In this document: piece by piece, positions 8,099 to 16,392 of the stretch
Layout: every line of letters begins with the position of its first letter
Numbering within the stretch: the first letter of the stretch is position 1
Origin: Nocardioides caldifontis
Lineage (GTDB): Bacteria; Actinomycetota; Actinomycetes; Propionibacteriales; Nocardioidaceae
Direction of reading: 5' to 3'
DNA: 64,000 nt
Assembly (NCBI RefSeq): GCF_008087345.1
Contig: NZ_VHIB01000001.1
Location: 868,001 to 932,000, forward strand
Position numbers and translations under genes: made by a program
The notes under the pieces: generated by a model
Told to the model about the DNA's origin: nothing
The model's input: the letters and a program-made list of their open reading frames with translations, nothing else
The model's database searches: none

Positions 8099-10402
8099 AT
8101 GTCCCGGGTTCCCTTGGCCGTCGACGCCGAGGCCGTGGACCTCTCCGGCGGCAACCTCACCCTGGTGATCGTCATCGCCGTCATCGCGCTCGTCGCGCTG
8201 GCCATGGCGGTCGTCTTCAGGTCACAGGTGCTTGCCGCCGGCGAGGGCACGCTCAACATGCAGAACATCGCCCAAGCCGTGCAGGAGGGCGCGTCCGCGT
8301 TCCTCACCCGGCAGTTCAAGACGCTGGGGGCATTCGCCGCCGGCGCGTTCGTGCTGCTGCTGGTGCTGCCGGCCGACGACACCTGGATCAGGATCAGCCG
8401 TTCGATCTTCTTCCTCGTCGGGGCAGGGTTCTCAGCGGCGATCGGCTACCTGGGCATGTCCCTGGCGGTCCGCGCGAACCTCCGGGTGGCCGCCGCCGCC
8501 CGGAGCGAGGGACGCGACCCCGCGATGAGGATCGCCTTCCGCACCGGCGGCTTCGTCGGCATGGCGACCGTGGGGCTCGGCCTCCTCGGCGCCGCGGTCG
8601 TCGTGATGGTCTACCAGGACGACGCCCCGACCGTGCTCGAAGGGTTCGGCTTCGGCGCCGCGCTGCTCGCGATGTTCATGCGGGTCGGCGGCGGCATCTT
8701 CACCAAGGCCGCCGACGTCGGCGCCGACCTCGTCGGCAAGGTCGAGGCCGGCATCCCCGAGGACGACCCGCGCAACGCCGCGACGATCGCGGACAACGTG
8801 GGCGACAACGTCGGCGACTGCGCCGGCATGGCGGCCGACCTGTTCGAGTCCTACGCGGTGACGCTGGTCGCCGCGTTGATCCTCGGCTCGGTCGCCTTCG
8901 GCGAGAAGGGGCTGGTGTTCCCGCTCATCGTGCCGGCGATCGGCGCGCTGACCGCGATCCTCGGCGTCTTCATCACCCGTCCGCGTCCGGGCGAGGGTGG
9001 CCTGACCACGATCAACCGGTCCTTCTACATCTCCGCCGGCGTCTCCGCCGTGCTGAGCACGATCGCCGCCTGGGTCTACCTGCCGGGCAGCTTCGGCGAG
9101 CTCGGCGTCGCCGACATGGGCGACGGCGACCCGCGGGTCATCGCGACCATCGCCGTGCTGATCGGCATCGTGCTGGCAGCGATCATCCTGGCCCTCACCG
9201 GCTACTACACCGGCACCGAGCACCGCCCGGTCCAGGACGTCGGCAAGACCTCGCTGACCGGCCCCGCCACCGTGATCCTCTCCGGCCTCTCGGTCGGCTT
9301 CGAGTCCGCGGTGTTCACCGCCCTGACGATCGCCGCCGCGGTCTTCGGCGCATTCCTCCTCGGCGGCGCCACCGTCATGGTGTCGCTCTTCGCGGTCGCG
9401 CTCGCCGGCTGCGGCCTGCTGACAACGGTGGGCGTCATCGTCGCGATGGACACCTTCGGCCCGGTCTCCGACAACGCCCAGGGCATCGCCGAGATGTCCG
9501 GCGACGTCGACGGCGAGGGCGCGGCGATCCTCACCGAGCTCGACGCGGTGGGCAACACCACGAAGGCGATCACCAAGGGCATCGCGATCGCGACCGCCGT
9601 GCTGGCGGCGACCGCGCTGTTCGGCTCCTACACCGACGCGATCAGCGGTGCGCTGCTCGACGTCGAGGGCGGGGTCGACGAGCTCTCGCAGGCGTTCAAC
9701 ACCGAGGTGTTCGCGCCGAACGTCCTCGTCGGGCTGCTCATCGGTGCCGCGGTGGTCTTCCTCTTCTCCGGGCTGGCGATCAACGCGGTCGGCCGGGCGG
9801 CAGGGGCGGTCGTCTTCGAGGTCCGCCGACAGTTCCGCTCGATCCCCGGGATCATGGAGGGCACCGGCCGTCCGGAGTACGGCAAGGTCGTGGACATCTG
9901 CACCCGCGACTCGCTGCGCGAGCTCGCGACGCCGGGCATCCTGGCGATCTTCGCCCCCATCGCGGTCGGCTTCGGCCTCGGCGTGGGGCCGCTCGCCGGG
10001 TTCCTGGCCGGTGCCATCGGCGCCGGCACCCTGATGGCGGTGTTCCTCGCGAACGCCGGTGGTGCGTGGGACAACTCCAAGAAGCTCGTGGAGGACGGCT
10101 ACCACGGCGGCAAGGGGTCCGAGGCCCACGCGGCCACGGTCATCGGCGACACCGTCGGCGACCCGTTCAAGGACACCGCCGGTCCCGCGATCAACCCGCT
10201 TCTCAAGGTGATGAACCTCGTGTCGCTGCTGATCGCCGCCGCCGTCGTCCAGCTGAGCGTCGGCGAGGACGAGAACACCGCGCTCCGCATCGCCATCGCC
10301 CTCGTGGCCACGGCGGTGATCGCCGGTGCCGTCTTCGTCTCCAAGCGGCGCCCGGTCGCGATCGAGGACGACAAGACCGCCACGGAGCCGACCTCGGTCT
10401 GA
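8099..10402 (+). CDS. hppA: Membrane H+-translocating pyrophosphatase, K+-independent type
   Basis: 767-residue polytopic (about 16 helices) pump that hydrolyses pyrophosphate and exports protons, recovering energy from biosynthetic PPi. All M-PPase signatures are present: DVGADLVGKVEAGIPEDDPR (substrate binding), DNVGDNVGDCAGMAADLFE (about residues 228-246) and DTVGDPFKDTAGPAINPLLK (about 682-701). The discriminating segment reads GNTTKAITKG (about residue 483); Lys instead of Ala at this position marks the K+-independent subfamily, which pumps H+ rather than Na+. The ATG follows a good ribosome site (GGAGGAAA). Monocistronic: a promoter candidate lies upstream and a strong terminator downstream. 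Confidence 0.96.
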   Translation: MSRVPLAVDAEAVDLSGGNLTLVIVIAVIALVALAMAVVFRSQVLAAGEGTLNMQNIAQAVQEGASAFLTRQFKTLGAFAAGAFVLLLVLPADDTWIRISRSIFFLVGAGFSAAIGYLGMSLAVRANLRVAAAARSEGRDPAMRIAFRTGGFVGMATVGLGLLGAAVVVMVYQDDAPTVLEGFGFGAALLAMFMRVGGGIFTKAADVGADLVGKVEAGIPEDDPRNAATIADNVGDNVGDCAGMAADLFESYAVTLVAALILGSVAFGEKGLVFPLIVPAIGALTAILGVFITRPRPGEGGLTTINRSFYISAGVSAVLSTIAAWVYLPGSFGELGVADMGDGDPRVIATIAVLIGIVLAAIILALTGYYTGTEHRPVQDVGKTSLTGPATVILSGLSVGFESAVFTALTIAAAVFGAFLLGGATVMVSLFAVALAGCGLLTTVGVIVAMDTFGPVSDNAQGIAEMSGDVDGEGAAILTELDAVGNTTKAITKGIAIATAVLAATALFGSYTDAISGALLDVEGGVDELSQAFNTEVFAPNVLVGLLIGAAVVFLFSGLAINAVGRAAGAVVFEVRRQFRSIPGIMEGTGRPEYGKVVDICTRDSLRELATPGILAIFAPIAVGFGLGVGPLAGFLAGAIGAGTLMAVFLANAGGAWDNSKKLVEDGYHGGKGSEAHAATVIGDTVGDPFKDTAGPAINPLLKVMNLVSLLIAAAVVQLSVGEDENTALRIAIALVATAVIAGAVFVSKRRPVAIEDDKTATEPTSV

Positions 10403-10422
10403 CGACCGACTGCAGCACCTCA

Positions 10423-10457
10423 GGAAGGGCCCGCCGAGCCACTCGGCGGGCCCTTCC
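10423..10457 (+). terminator. Rho-independent terminator of hppA
   Basis: A 16-bp perfect stem (arm GGAAGGGCCCGCCGAG and its complement) with a CCA loop starts 21 bases after the hppA stop and is followed by a pyrimidine run (CCCTTTCC). It is weak in U but very stable, typical of GC-rich actinobacteria. Confidence 0.85.
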
Positions 10458-10463
10458 CCCTTT

Positions 10464-10559
10464 CCGCCGACCCGTCGCATCTTCACGCCAGATGACCGCC
10501 GACCCGTCGCATCTTCCCGCCGGATCCCCGCCGAGCCGTCGCAACTTCACTCCGGAAGA
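10464..10559. repeat. Three imperfect 32-bp tandem repeats in the hppA-methyltransferase gap
   Basis: Units at 10464-10495, 10496-10527 and 10528-10559 each begin CCGCCGA(C/G)CCGTCGCA and continue with (A/T/C)CTTC-type pyrimidines and a GGA/AGA end. A fourth, more divergent unit begins at 10560 (CCGCCGAGCGGGCGCGTCCT), and GCGCGTCCTGCC recurs once more at about 10602-10613. There are no spacers between units. This is an intergenic tandem repeat, not a CRISPR, and no convincing gene is present. A separate set of 32-bp units with different sequence occurs at 12127-12222. Confidence 0.8.
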
Positions 10560-10622
10560 CCGCCGAGCGGGCGCGTCCTGCCTTCTGCCGGCGGTCGAGC
10601 CGGCGCGTCCTGCCGCGCCACC

Positions 10623-10628
10623 TAGGCT
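10623..10628 (+). promoter_or_regulatory. -10 box of a probable leaderless transcript (methyltransferase)
   Basis: TAGGCT lies 6 bases before the GTG start at 10635, the spacing at which transcription would begin on the start codon itself. No Shine-Dalgarno is visible before the GTG, consistent with leaderless translation common in actinobacteria. No clear -35. Confidence 0.5.
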
Positions 10629-10634
10629 GCGGGC

Positions 10635-12103
10635 GTGGAGCTCTTGCGCGCCGACCTCGTCCCGCCGCTGCGGGAGGCCCTCACCTCCGCCGGCTTCACC
10701 TACGACGGGGTGGCCGCCGCCCTCGGCCCGACCGCACACGCCGCCCTCGGCCGCAACGAGACCACTCCCGGGCTGAGGCGCACGGCCGGCGGCACCCCGC
10801 TCGAGACCCTCGTCCGGCTCTGGCCCCTCCAGTCGGCCGTCGACGTGCACCACGCCGAGGAGGCGCTACCCGGGCTGGTCGACCCGCTCTGCGCGGCCGG
10901 GTTGCTGGAGAGGTCCGTGGGGTCGGTCCGGGCCCGGGTCGACGTCCGCCCGTACGCCTCGGACGAGCGGGACTGGTGGGTGGTCAGCGACCTCACGCCG
11001 GGGCTCGACGGGACCGCGACCCGGGTGGGCGCCGACCACGTGCTCGGGATCAGCTCGGCGTCGAGCTCGCTGGCCCAGCTGACGGTCCGTACGCCGGTCG
11101 CCCGCGCGCTGGACCTCGGCACCGGCTGCGGCGTGCAGTCGCTCCACCTGACCGACCACGCCGGCCACGTCGTCGCCACGGACGTCAACCGCCGCGCGCT
11201 CGCGATGAGCCGGCTCAACGCGGCGCTCAACGAGGTGGACATCGACGTCCGCGAGGGCAGCCTCTACGACCCGGTGCGCGGCGAGGCGTTCGACCTGCTG
11301 GTCACGAACCCGCCGTTCGTGGTCTCGCCCGGCACCGGCGAGCTGCTGGTCTACCGCGACTCCGGGCTCCCCGGCGACGAGATGGTGCGCCGTGTCGTCA
11401 CCGGCGCCCCGGCCCACCTCGCGCCCGGCGGACTGGCCCAGGTGCTCGCGAACTGGGTGCACGTCGACGGCCTGCCCTGGGAGGAGCGGCTGTCCGGGTG
11501 GCTCGAGGGCACCGGCTGCGACGCGTGGGTGGTGCAGCGCGAGGTGGCCGACCCGGCGCAGTCGAGCTCTGGCTCCGTGACGCCGGCCACGACCGGTCGC
11601 CCGACTACCTCCAGCGGTACGACGCGTGGCTCGGGTGGTTCGAGGAGCAGGGCGTCACCGGCGTCGGGTTCGGGTGGATCAACCTGCGCCGGACCGACGG
11701 CGAACCGTCCCTGCGGCTCGAGGAGTGGCCGTACGACGTCGAGCAGCCCCTCGGCCCCGAGGTCGGCGAGTGGACCGGCCGGGTCGACACGCTCACGTCG
11801 CTGACCGACCAGGAGCTGCTCGAACGCCGGTGGAGCACCCGGTCCGACGTACGTCAGGAGACCGTGGGGGCGCCGGGCGCCGAGGACCCGGAGGTCATCG
11901 TGCTGCGCCAGCAGCGCGGGATGCGGCGGGCCCGGCAGGTCGACACCGTCGAGGCGGCGTTCGTCGGGGCGAGCGACGGCGAGCTCACCGCGGCGCAGAT
12001 CGTCGCCGCGCTGGCGCAGCTGACCGAGCAGCCGGCGGAGCCGCTGGCCGCGCAGGTCGTCACCGCGGTCCGCGAGCTGGTCCGGGACGGCTTCCTGCGT
12101 TGA
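10635..12103 (+). pseudogene. Class I SAM-dependent methyltransferase, frameshifted near 11561
   Basis: Two overlapping frames together make one protein of about 488 residues. The first frame (from GTG 10635) contains an N-terminal helical domain, the SAM motif I ALDLGTGCGVQSLHL, ATDVNRRALAMSRLN, and the N-methyltransferase motif VTNPPFVVSPGTG (NPPF). At about 11559-11563 the sequence passes from ADPAQ into the other frame, which continues VELWLRDAGHDRSPDYLQRY and runs to a stop at 12103 with a winged-helix-like end. Relatives read through this junction, so a net loss of one base (modulo 3) is implied. It could be a sequencing error, since both halves look well conserved. NPPF suggests modification of an N atom in RNA, protein or small molecule; the substrate is unknown. 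Confidence 0.8.
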
Positions 12104-12107
12104 GCGG

Positions 12108-12140
12108 CCCTCGTGGCGCGCACGGCCGCGCCACGAAGGG
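12108..12140 (+). terminator. Hairpin between convergent methyltransferase and ilvA genes
   Basis: The arm CCCTCGTGGCGCG pairs with CGCGCCACGAAGGG (one bulged base) across a 6-base loop, starting 5 bases after the methyltransferase stop. The right arm is also the core of the first 32-bp repeat unit that follows, so either of the next two units could compete for pairing. Probably a bidirectional terminator. Confidence 0.6.
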
Positions 12141-12222
12141 CGGTTCAACGCGAATAGCCGCGCCACGAGGGGCGGCTCAACAGAAGCCAGCGCGCCACGA
12201 GGGGCGGCTCAACAGAAGCTCA
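12127..12222. repeat. Three 32-bp tandem repeats between convergent genes
   Basis: Units at 12127-12158, 12159-12190 and 12191-12222 share CGCGCCACGA(A/G)GGGCGG(T/C)TCAAC. The second and third are identical over their first 29 bases. The array fills almost the entire gap between the methyltransferase and ilvA, and the third unit ends on the ilvA stop codon. There are no spacers. The period equals that of the unrelated array at 10464-10559. Confidence 0.85.
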
Positions 12223-13512
12223 GAGGACGAAGCGGAAGAGCGGGGAGTCCGGCGGGATCCGCTCGATCCGGGGCGGGGCGGCCTCCATCCGTCCGAGCAG
12301 CGGCTCGAGGTCGGCGGGCGACCCCAGCTCGATGCCGACGAGCGCCGGGCCGGTCTCGCGGTTGTTGCGCTTGACGTACTCGAACAGCGTGATGTCGTCG
12401 TCCGGCCCCAGCACGTCGTCGAGGAAGCGGCGCAGCGCTCCGGGCTCCTGCGGGAACTCCACCAGGAAGTAGTGCTTCCGCCCGGTGTGGACGAGCGCCC
12501 GCTCGACCACCTCCGCATAACGGCTGACGTCGTTGTTGCCGCCGGAGAGGACGCTGACCACGGTCGAGCCCGGCTCGAGCGCGAGGTCGGACAGCGCGGC
12601 GGAGGCCAGGGCGCCGGCGGGCTCCGCGATGATCCCGTCGACCTGGTAGAGCTCCAGCATCTCCACGCAGACCTGCCCCTCGGGCACGGCCACCAGCTCG
12701 GGGGAGTGCTCCGCGACCAGCCGGTGGGTCAGCTCGCCGGCCCGGCGGACCGCCGCGCCGTCGACGAACCCCTCCAGGGTCGCCAGCTCGACCGGGTGGC
12801 CGGCGGCCACGGCAGCCGCCATCGACGCCGCGCCCGCGGGCTCGACGCCGACGACCCGCACCGACGGGGCGTGCTCGGCGAGCCAGGCCACGTTGCCGGC
12901 GATCAGCCCGCCTCCACCGACCGGGAGCACCACCACGTCGGGGGCCCGGCCGAGCTGCGCGACCGCCTCGGCGACGACGGTGCCCTGGCCGGCCACGGTG
13001 TAGGGGTGGTCGAAGGCCGGCACCAGCACGGCTCCGCTGGTCGCGGCGTGGGCGGAGGCGAGGGCAGCCGCCTCGTCGTACGTGTCCCCCTGCACCAGCA
13101 CCTCGACGCACGTGCCGCCCAGCGCCGCCACCCGGTCGCGCTTCTGCCGTGGCGTGGTCCGGGGCAGGTAGATCCGCGCCCGTACCCCGGACCGGGCGCA
13201 CGCGAAGGCGACCCCCTGGGCGTGGTTGCCCGCACTGGCGCAGACCACCCCGGCGGCCCGCTCTTCGGGGGTGAGCCGGGAGACGAAGGTGTAGGCGCCG
13301 CGCCCCTTGTAGGAGCGGGTCGGCTGGAGGTCCTCCCGCTTGAGCAGGACCTCGGCGCCGGTGAGCGCGGACAGCCGGGCGTTGCGCTCGAGAGGGGTGC
13401 GGGGGACCACGCCCTCCAGGACCGCGGCCGCGGCGTCGACGTCGGCGGCGGTCACGGTGGCGGTCACGGTGGCGGTCATGGTGGTGGGGCGGGTGGCTGT
13501 CGGTTCGCTCAC
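12220..13512 (-). CDS. ilvA: Threonine dehydratase (threonine ammonia-lyase) with C-terminal ACT-like domain
   Basis: 430-residue fold-type II PLP enzyme that converts threonine to 2-oxobutanoate and ammonia, the first step of isoleucine synthesis. The PLP lysine is in SYKGRGAYTF (near residue 62). The substrate loop CASAGNHAQGVAFAC and the phosphate-binding VLPVGGGGLIAGN are intact, and SVLSGGNNDVSRY is near residue 325. The last ~90 residues (HYFLVEFPQEPGALRRFL...) form the single ACT-like domain of the shorter IlvA/TdcB class, suggesting altered or weak feedback control by isoleucine. GTG start; a TVTATVTA duplication near the N terminus comes from a short DNA repeat. It is transcribed divergently from topA. 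Confidence 0.93.
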   Translation of the reverse strand: MSEPTATRPTTMTATVTATVTAADVDAAAAVLEGVVPRTPLERNARLSALTGAEVLLKREDLQPTRSYKGRGAYTFVSRLTPEERAAGVVCASAGNHAQGVAFACARSGVRARIYLPRTTPRQKRDRVAALGGTCVEVLVQGDTYDEAAALASAHAATSGAVLVPAFDHPYTVAGQGTVVAEAVAQLGRAPDVVVLPVGGGGLIAGNVAWLAEHAPSVRVVGVEPAGAASMAAAVAAGHPVELATLEGFVDGAAVRRAGELTHRLVAEHSPELVAVPEGQVCVEMLELYQVDGIIAEPAGALASAALSDLALEPGSTVVSVLSGGNNDVSRYAEVVERALVHTGRKHYFLVEFPQEPGALRRFLDDVLGPDDDITLFEYVKRNNRETGPALVGIELGSPADLEPLLGRMEAAPPRIERIPPDSPLFRFVL

Positions 13513-13657
13513 CGCTCCATCATCCTCGCCGGCGCCGACAGGAGCGGGAGGGACCGGCGCGTCGTCGCTTGACAGCGGCCGTTAGCGTTTGCCACGTCTT
13601 CGGTCCGATAGGGCCGGCGCTCATGGCCGGTGCCGGGGACGCAGGGAAGGTCAACCA

Positions 13658-16372
13658 GTGGCAACCAAGGGATCCACGGCCAACGGGGCCGGTCACAAGC
13701 TCGTCATCGTCGAGTCGCCCGCCAAGGCGAAGACGATCGCGGGCTACCTCGGCGCGGGCTACGTCGTCGAGTCGTCGATCGGCCACATCCGTGACCTCCC
13801 GCGCGACGCCTCGGACATCCCCGCGTCGATCAAGGGCGAGAAGTGGGCCCGGCTCGGCGTCGACGTCGAGAACGACTTCACCCCTTACTACGTGGTCTCG
13901 CGGGACAAGAAGCCGCACATGACCAAGCTGAAGGGGCTGCTCAAGGAGGCCTCCGAGCTCTACCTCGCGACGGACGAGGACCGCGAGGGCGAGGCGATCG
14001 CCTGGCACCTCCAGGAGGAGCTCAAGCCCAAGGTGCCGGTGCACCGCATGGTCTTCCACGAGATCACCCCGCAGGCGATCCGCGCCGCGGTGGAGAACCC
14101 GCGCACCCTCGACCTCGACCTCGTCGAGGCCCAGGAGGCGCGCCGGATCCTCGACCGGCTCTACGGCTACGAGGTCTCCCCGGTGCTGTGGAAGAAGGTC
14201 ATGTCCGGCCTGTCCGCGGGCCGCGTCCAGTCGGTCGCCACCCGGCTGGTGGTCGACCGCGAGCGCGAGCGGATGCGGTTCAAGGTGGCGTCGTACTGGG
14301 ACATCGAGGGGACCTTCGACGCCGGCGAGAAGCACGCCGAGCGGATGTTCCCCGCCAAGCTGCACTCCCTCGACGGCGCGCGGGTGGCCCGCGGCTCCGA
14401 CTTCGGCAGCGACGGCCAGCTGGTCTCGACGAGCTCGACCACCAAGGTCGTGCACCTCGAGCGCGCCCGCGCCGAGGCCCTGGTCCAGGCGCTCCACGAC
14501 TCGACGTTCGAGATCCGTTCGGTCGAGTCGAAGCCCTACACCCGCAAGCCCTACGCGCCGTTCCGCACCACGACGCTGCAGCAGGAGGCCTCCCGCAAGC
14601 TCGGTTTCGGCGCCTCGCGGACGATGTCGGTGGCGCAGCGGCTCTACGAGAACGGCTTCATCACCTACATGCGCACCGACTCCACGACGCTGTCGGAGTC
14701 GGCGGTGACCGCGGCCCGCGACCAGGTCCGTGAGCTGTACGGCGCGGAGTACCTTCCCGACGCCCCCCGCACCTACGCCTCCAAGGTGAAGAACGCCCAG
14801 GAGGCCCACGAGGCGATCCGCCCGGCGGGCTCCTCGTTCCGCACACCGGCGCAGACCGGGCTCTCCGGCGACGAGTTCCGGCTCTACGAGCTGATCTGGA
14901 TGCGCACCGTCGCGTCGCAGATGAAGGACGCGCAGGGCCGCTCGGTCAGCATCCGCCTCGGCGGGACGGCAACGTCCGGCGAGGACGTGGTGTTCGCCGC
15001 GACCGGCCGCGTGATCACCTTCTACGGCTTCCTCAAGGCGTACGTCGAGGGCTCCGACGACCCGGACACCGAGAAGGACGACGCCTCGACCCGGCTCCCG
15101 GACGTCTCCGAGGGCGACGCGGTCACCGCGGCGGCGCTGCAGGCGGCCGGCCACCAGACCAAGCCGCCGGCGAGGTACACCGAAGCGACGCTGGTCCGCG
15201 AGCTCGAGGAGCGCGAGATCGGCCGCCCGTCGACGTACGCCTCGATCATCGGGACCATCCTGAATCGTGGTTACGTCTACAAGAAAGGCACCGCGCTCGT
15301 CCCTGCGTGGCTGGCCTTCTCGGTGATCCGGCTGCTCGAGGAGCACTTCTCGCGGCTGGTGTCCTACGAGTTCACCGCCCGCATGGAGGACATCCTCGAC
15401 GAGATCGCCGGTGGTCGACGTGACCGGGTCTCGGAGCTCGCGGAGTTCTACTACGGCTCCCAGGACGTCGAGGGGCTCGCGAAGCTGGTCAACGAGCTCG
15501 GCGACATCGACGCCCGCGAGCTCGCGACCTTCCCGATCGGCGAGGGCATCGACCTGCGGGTCGGCCGTTACGGCCCGTACGTCGAGGACGCCGAGGGCAA
15601 GCGCGCCAACGTCCCCGAGGACCTGCCGCCCGACGAGCTGACCGTCGAGAAGGCCCGCGAGCTGCTGGCGAACCCGGCCGGCGAGGAGCGGGTGCTCGGC
15701 CAGCACCCCGAGACCGGGCTGACGGTGGTGGCGAAGAACGGCCGCTACGGCCCCTACGTCACCGAGCAGCTGCCTGACGATGCTCCGAAGAAGGAGAAGC
15801 CGCGCACGTCGTCGCTGTTCAAGTCGATGAACCTCGACACGATCACGCTCGACGACGCCGTACGACTCCTCACGCTGCCGCGCGTCGTCGGCACCGACCC
15901 GGAGTCCGGCGACGAGATCACCGCGCAGAACGGCCGCTACGGGCCCTACCTCAAGAAGGGCACCGACTCACGCTCGATCGACTCCGAGGAGAAGCTCCTC
16001 ACGATCACGCTGGAGGAGGCGCTGGCGGTCTACGCCCAGCCGAAGCAGCGGGGCCGTGGCGCGGCCGCCGCCCCGGGCAAGGAGCTGGGGGATGACCCGG
16101 CTACCGGCGCGAAGATCACCGTGAAGGCCGGGCGCTTCGGCCCCTACGTCACCGACGGCGAGTACAACGCCACGATCCCGAAGGCAGACGATCCCGAGGC
16201 GATCACGCTGGCGCGGGCCGCCGAGCTGCTCGCCGAGCGGCGTGCCAAGGGTCCGGCGAAGAAGAGCGCGAAGAAGACCACGAAGAAGACCGCCGCGAAG
16301 AAGACGACGGCCAAGAAGAGCGCGGCCAAGAAGACGACCGCGAAGAAGACCGCCGCCGCGAAGAAGTCCTGA
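13658..16372 (+). CDS. topA: DNA topoisomerase I with lysine-repeat tail
   Basis: 904-residue type IA topoisomerase that relaxes negative supercoils. The GTG at 13658 is chosen over an upstream in-frame ATG because GGGAAGG lies just upstream and the protein then begins MATKGSTANGAGHK before the TOPRIM motif VIVESPAKAKTI. TOPRIM acidic residues are in LATDEDREGEAIAW. The catalytic tyrosine lies in FITYMRTDSTTLS (about residue 336). Four topoisomerase C-terminal repeat modules carry the NGRYGPY or GRFGPYVTDG signature. The Zn-finger tail of E. coli TopA is absent. Instead the last ~38 residues are a KKTTAKK-type lysine/alanine tail, a known processivity element of actinobacterial TopA. Confidence 0.96.
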   Translation: MATKGSTANGAGHKLVIVESPAKAKTIAGYLGAGYVVESSIGHIRDLPRDASDIPASIKGEKWARLGVDVENDFTPYYVVSRDKKPHMTKLKGLLKEASELYLATDEDREGEAIAWHLQEELKPKVPVHRMVFHEITPQAIRAAVENPRTLDLDLVEAQEARRILDRLYGYEVSPVLWKKVMSGLSAGRVQSVATRLVVDRERERMRFKVASYWDIEGTFDAGEKHAERMFPAKLHSLDGARVARGSDFGSDGQLVSTSSTTKVVHLERARAEALVQALHDSTFEIRSVESKPYTRKPYAPFRTTTLQQEASRKLGFGASRTMSVAQRLYENGFITYMRTDSTTLSESAVTAARDQVRELYGAEYLPDAPRTYASKVKNAQEAHEAIRPAGSSFRTPAQTGLSGDEFRLYELIWMRTVASQMKDAQGRSVSIRLGGTATSGEDVVFAATGRVITFYGFLKAYVEGSDDPDTEKDDASTRLPDVSEGDAVTAAALQAAGHQTKPPARYTEATLVRELEEREIGRPSTYASIIGTILNRGYVYKKGTALVPAWLAFSVIRLLEEHFSRLVSYEFTARMEDILDEIAGGRRDRVSELAEFYYGSQDVEGLAKLVNELGDIDARELATFPIGEGIDLRVGRYGPYVEDAEGKRANVPEDLPPDELTVEKARELLANPAGEERVLGQHPETGLTVVAKNGRYGPYVTEQLPDDAPKKEKPRTSSLFKSMNLDTITLDDAVRLLTLPRVVGTDPESGDEITAQNGRYGPYLKKGTDSRSIDSEEKLLTITLEEALAVYAQPKQRGRGAAAAPGKELGDDPATGAKITVKAGRFGPYVTDGEYNATIPKADDPEAITLARAAELLAERRAKGPAKKSAKKTTKKTAAKKTTAKKSAAKKTTAKKTAAAKKS

Positions 16373-16380
16373 CCACTGCG

Positions 16381-16386
16381 TAGATT
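16381..16386 (+). promoter_or_regulatory. -10 box of a probable leaderless transcript (MFS-Tmk)
   Basis: TAGATT lies 6 bases before the GTG at 16393, with no Shine-Dalgarno between. The spacing fits a transcript starting on the start codon. No recognisable -35 is present in the topA 3' end. Confidence 0.5.
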
Positions 16387-16392
16387 GGTGCG

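Noticed and set aside
10464-12222. Short regularly spaced repeats suggestive of a CRISPR array
   Set aside because: Units are contiguous 32-bp copies without variable spacers, only three per array, and no cas genes are present.
13569-13574. TTGACA as -35 of the topA promoter
   Set aside because: The nearest -10-like hexamer (TAGCGT at 13583) is only 8 bases away and no better partner is visible at 16-19 bases.
16258-16369. Repetitive DNA (AAGAAG/ACCGCC-type) at the topA 3' end
   Set aside because: It encodes the lysine/alanine tail of TopA, a known protein feature, rather than a DNA satellite.
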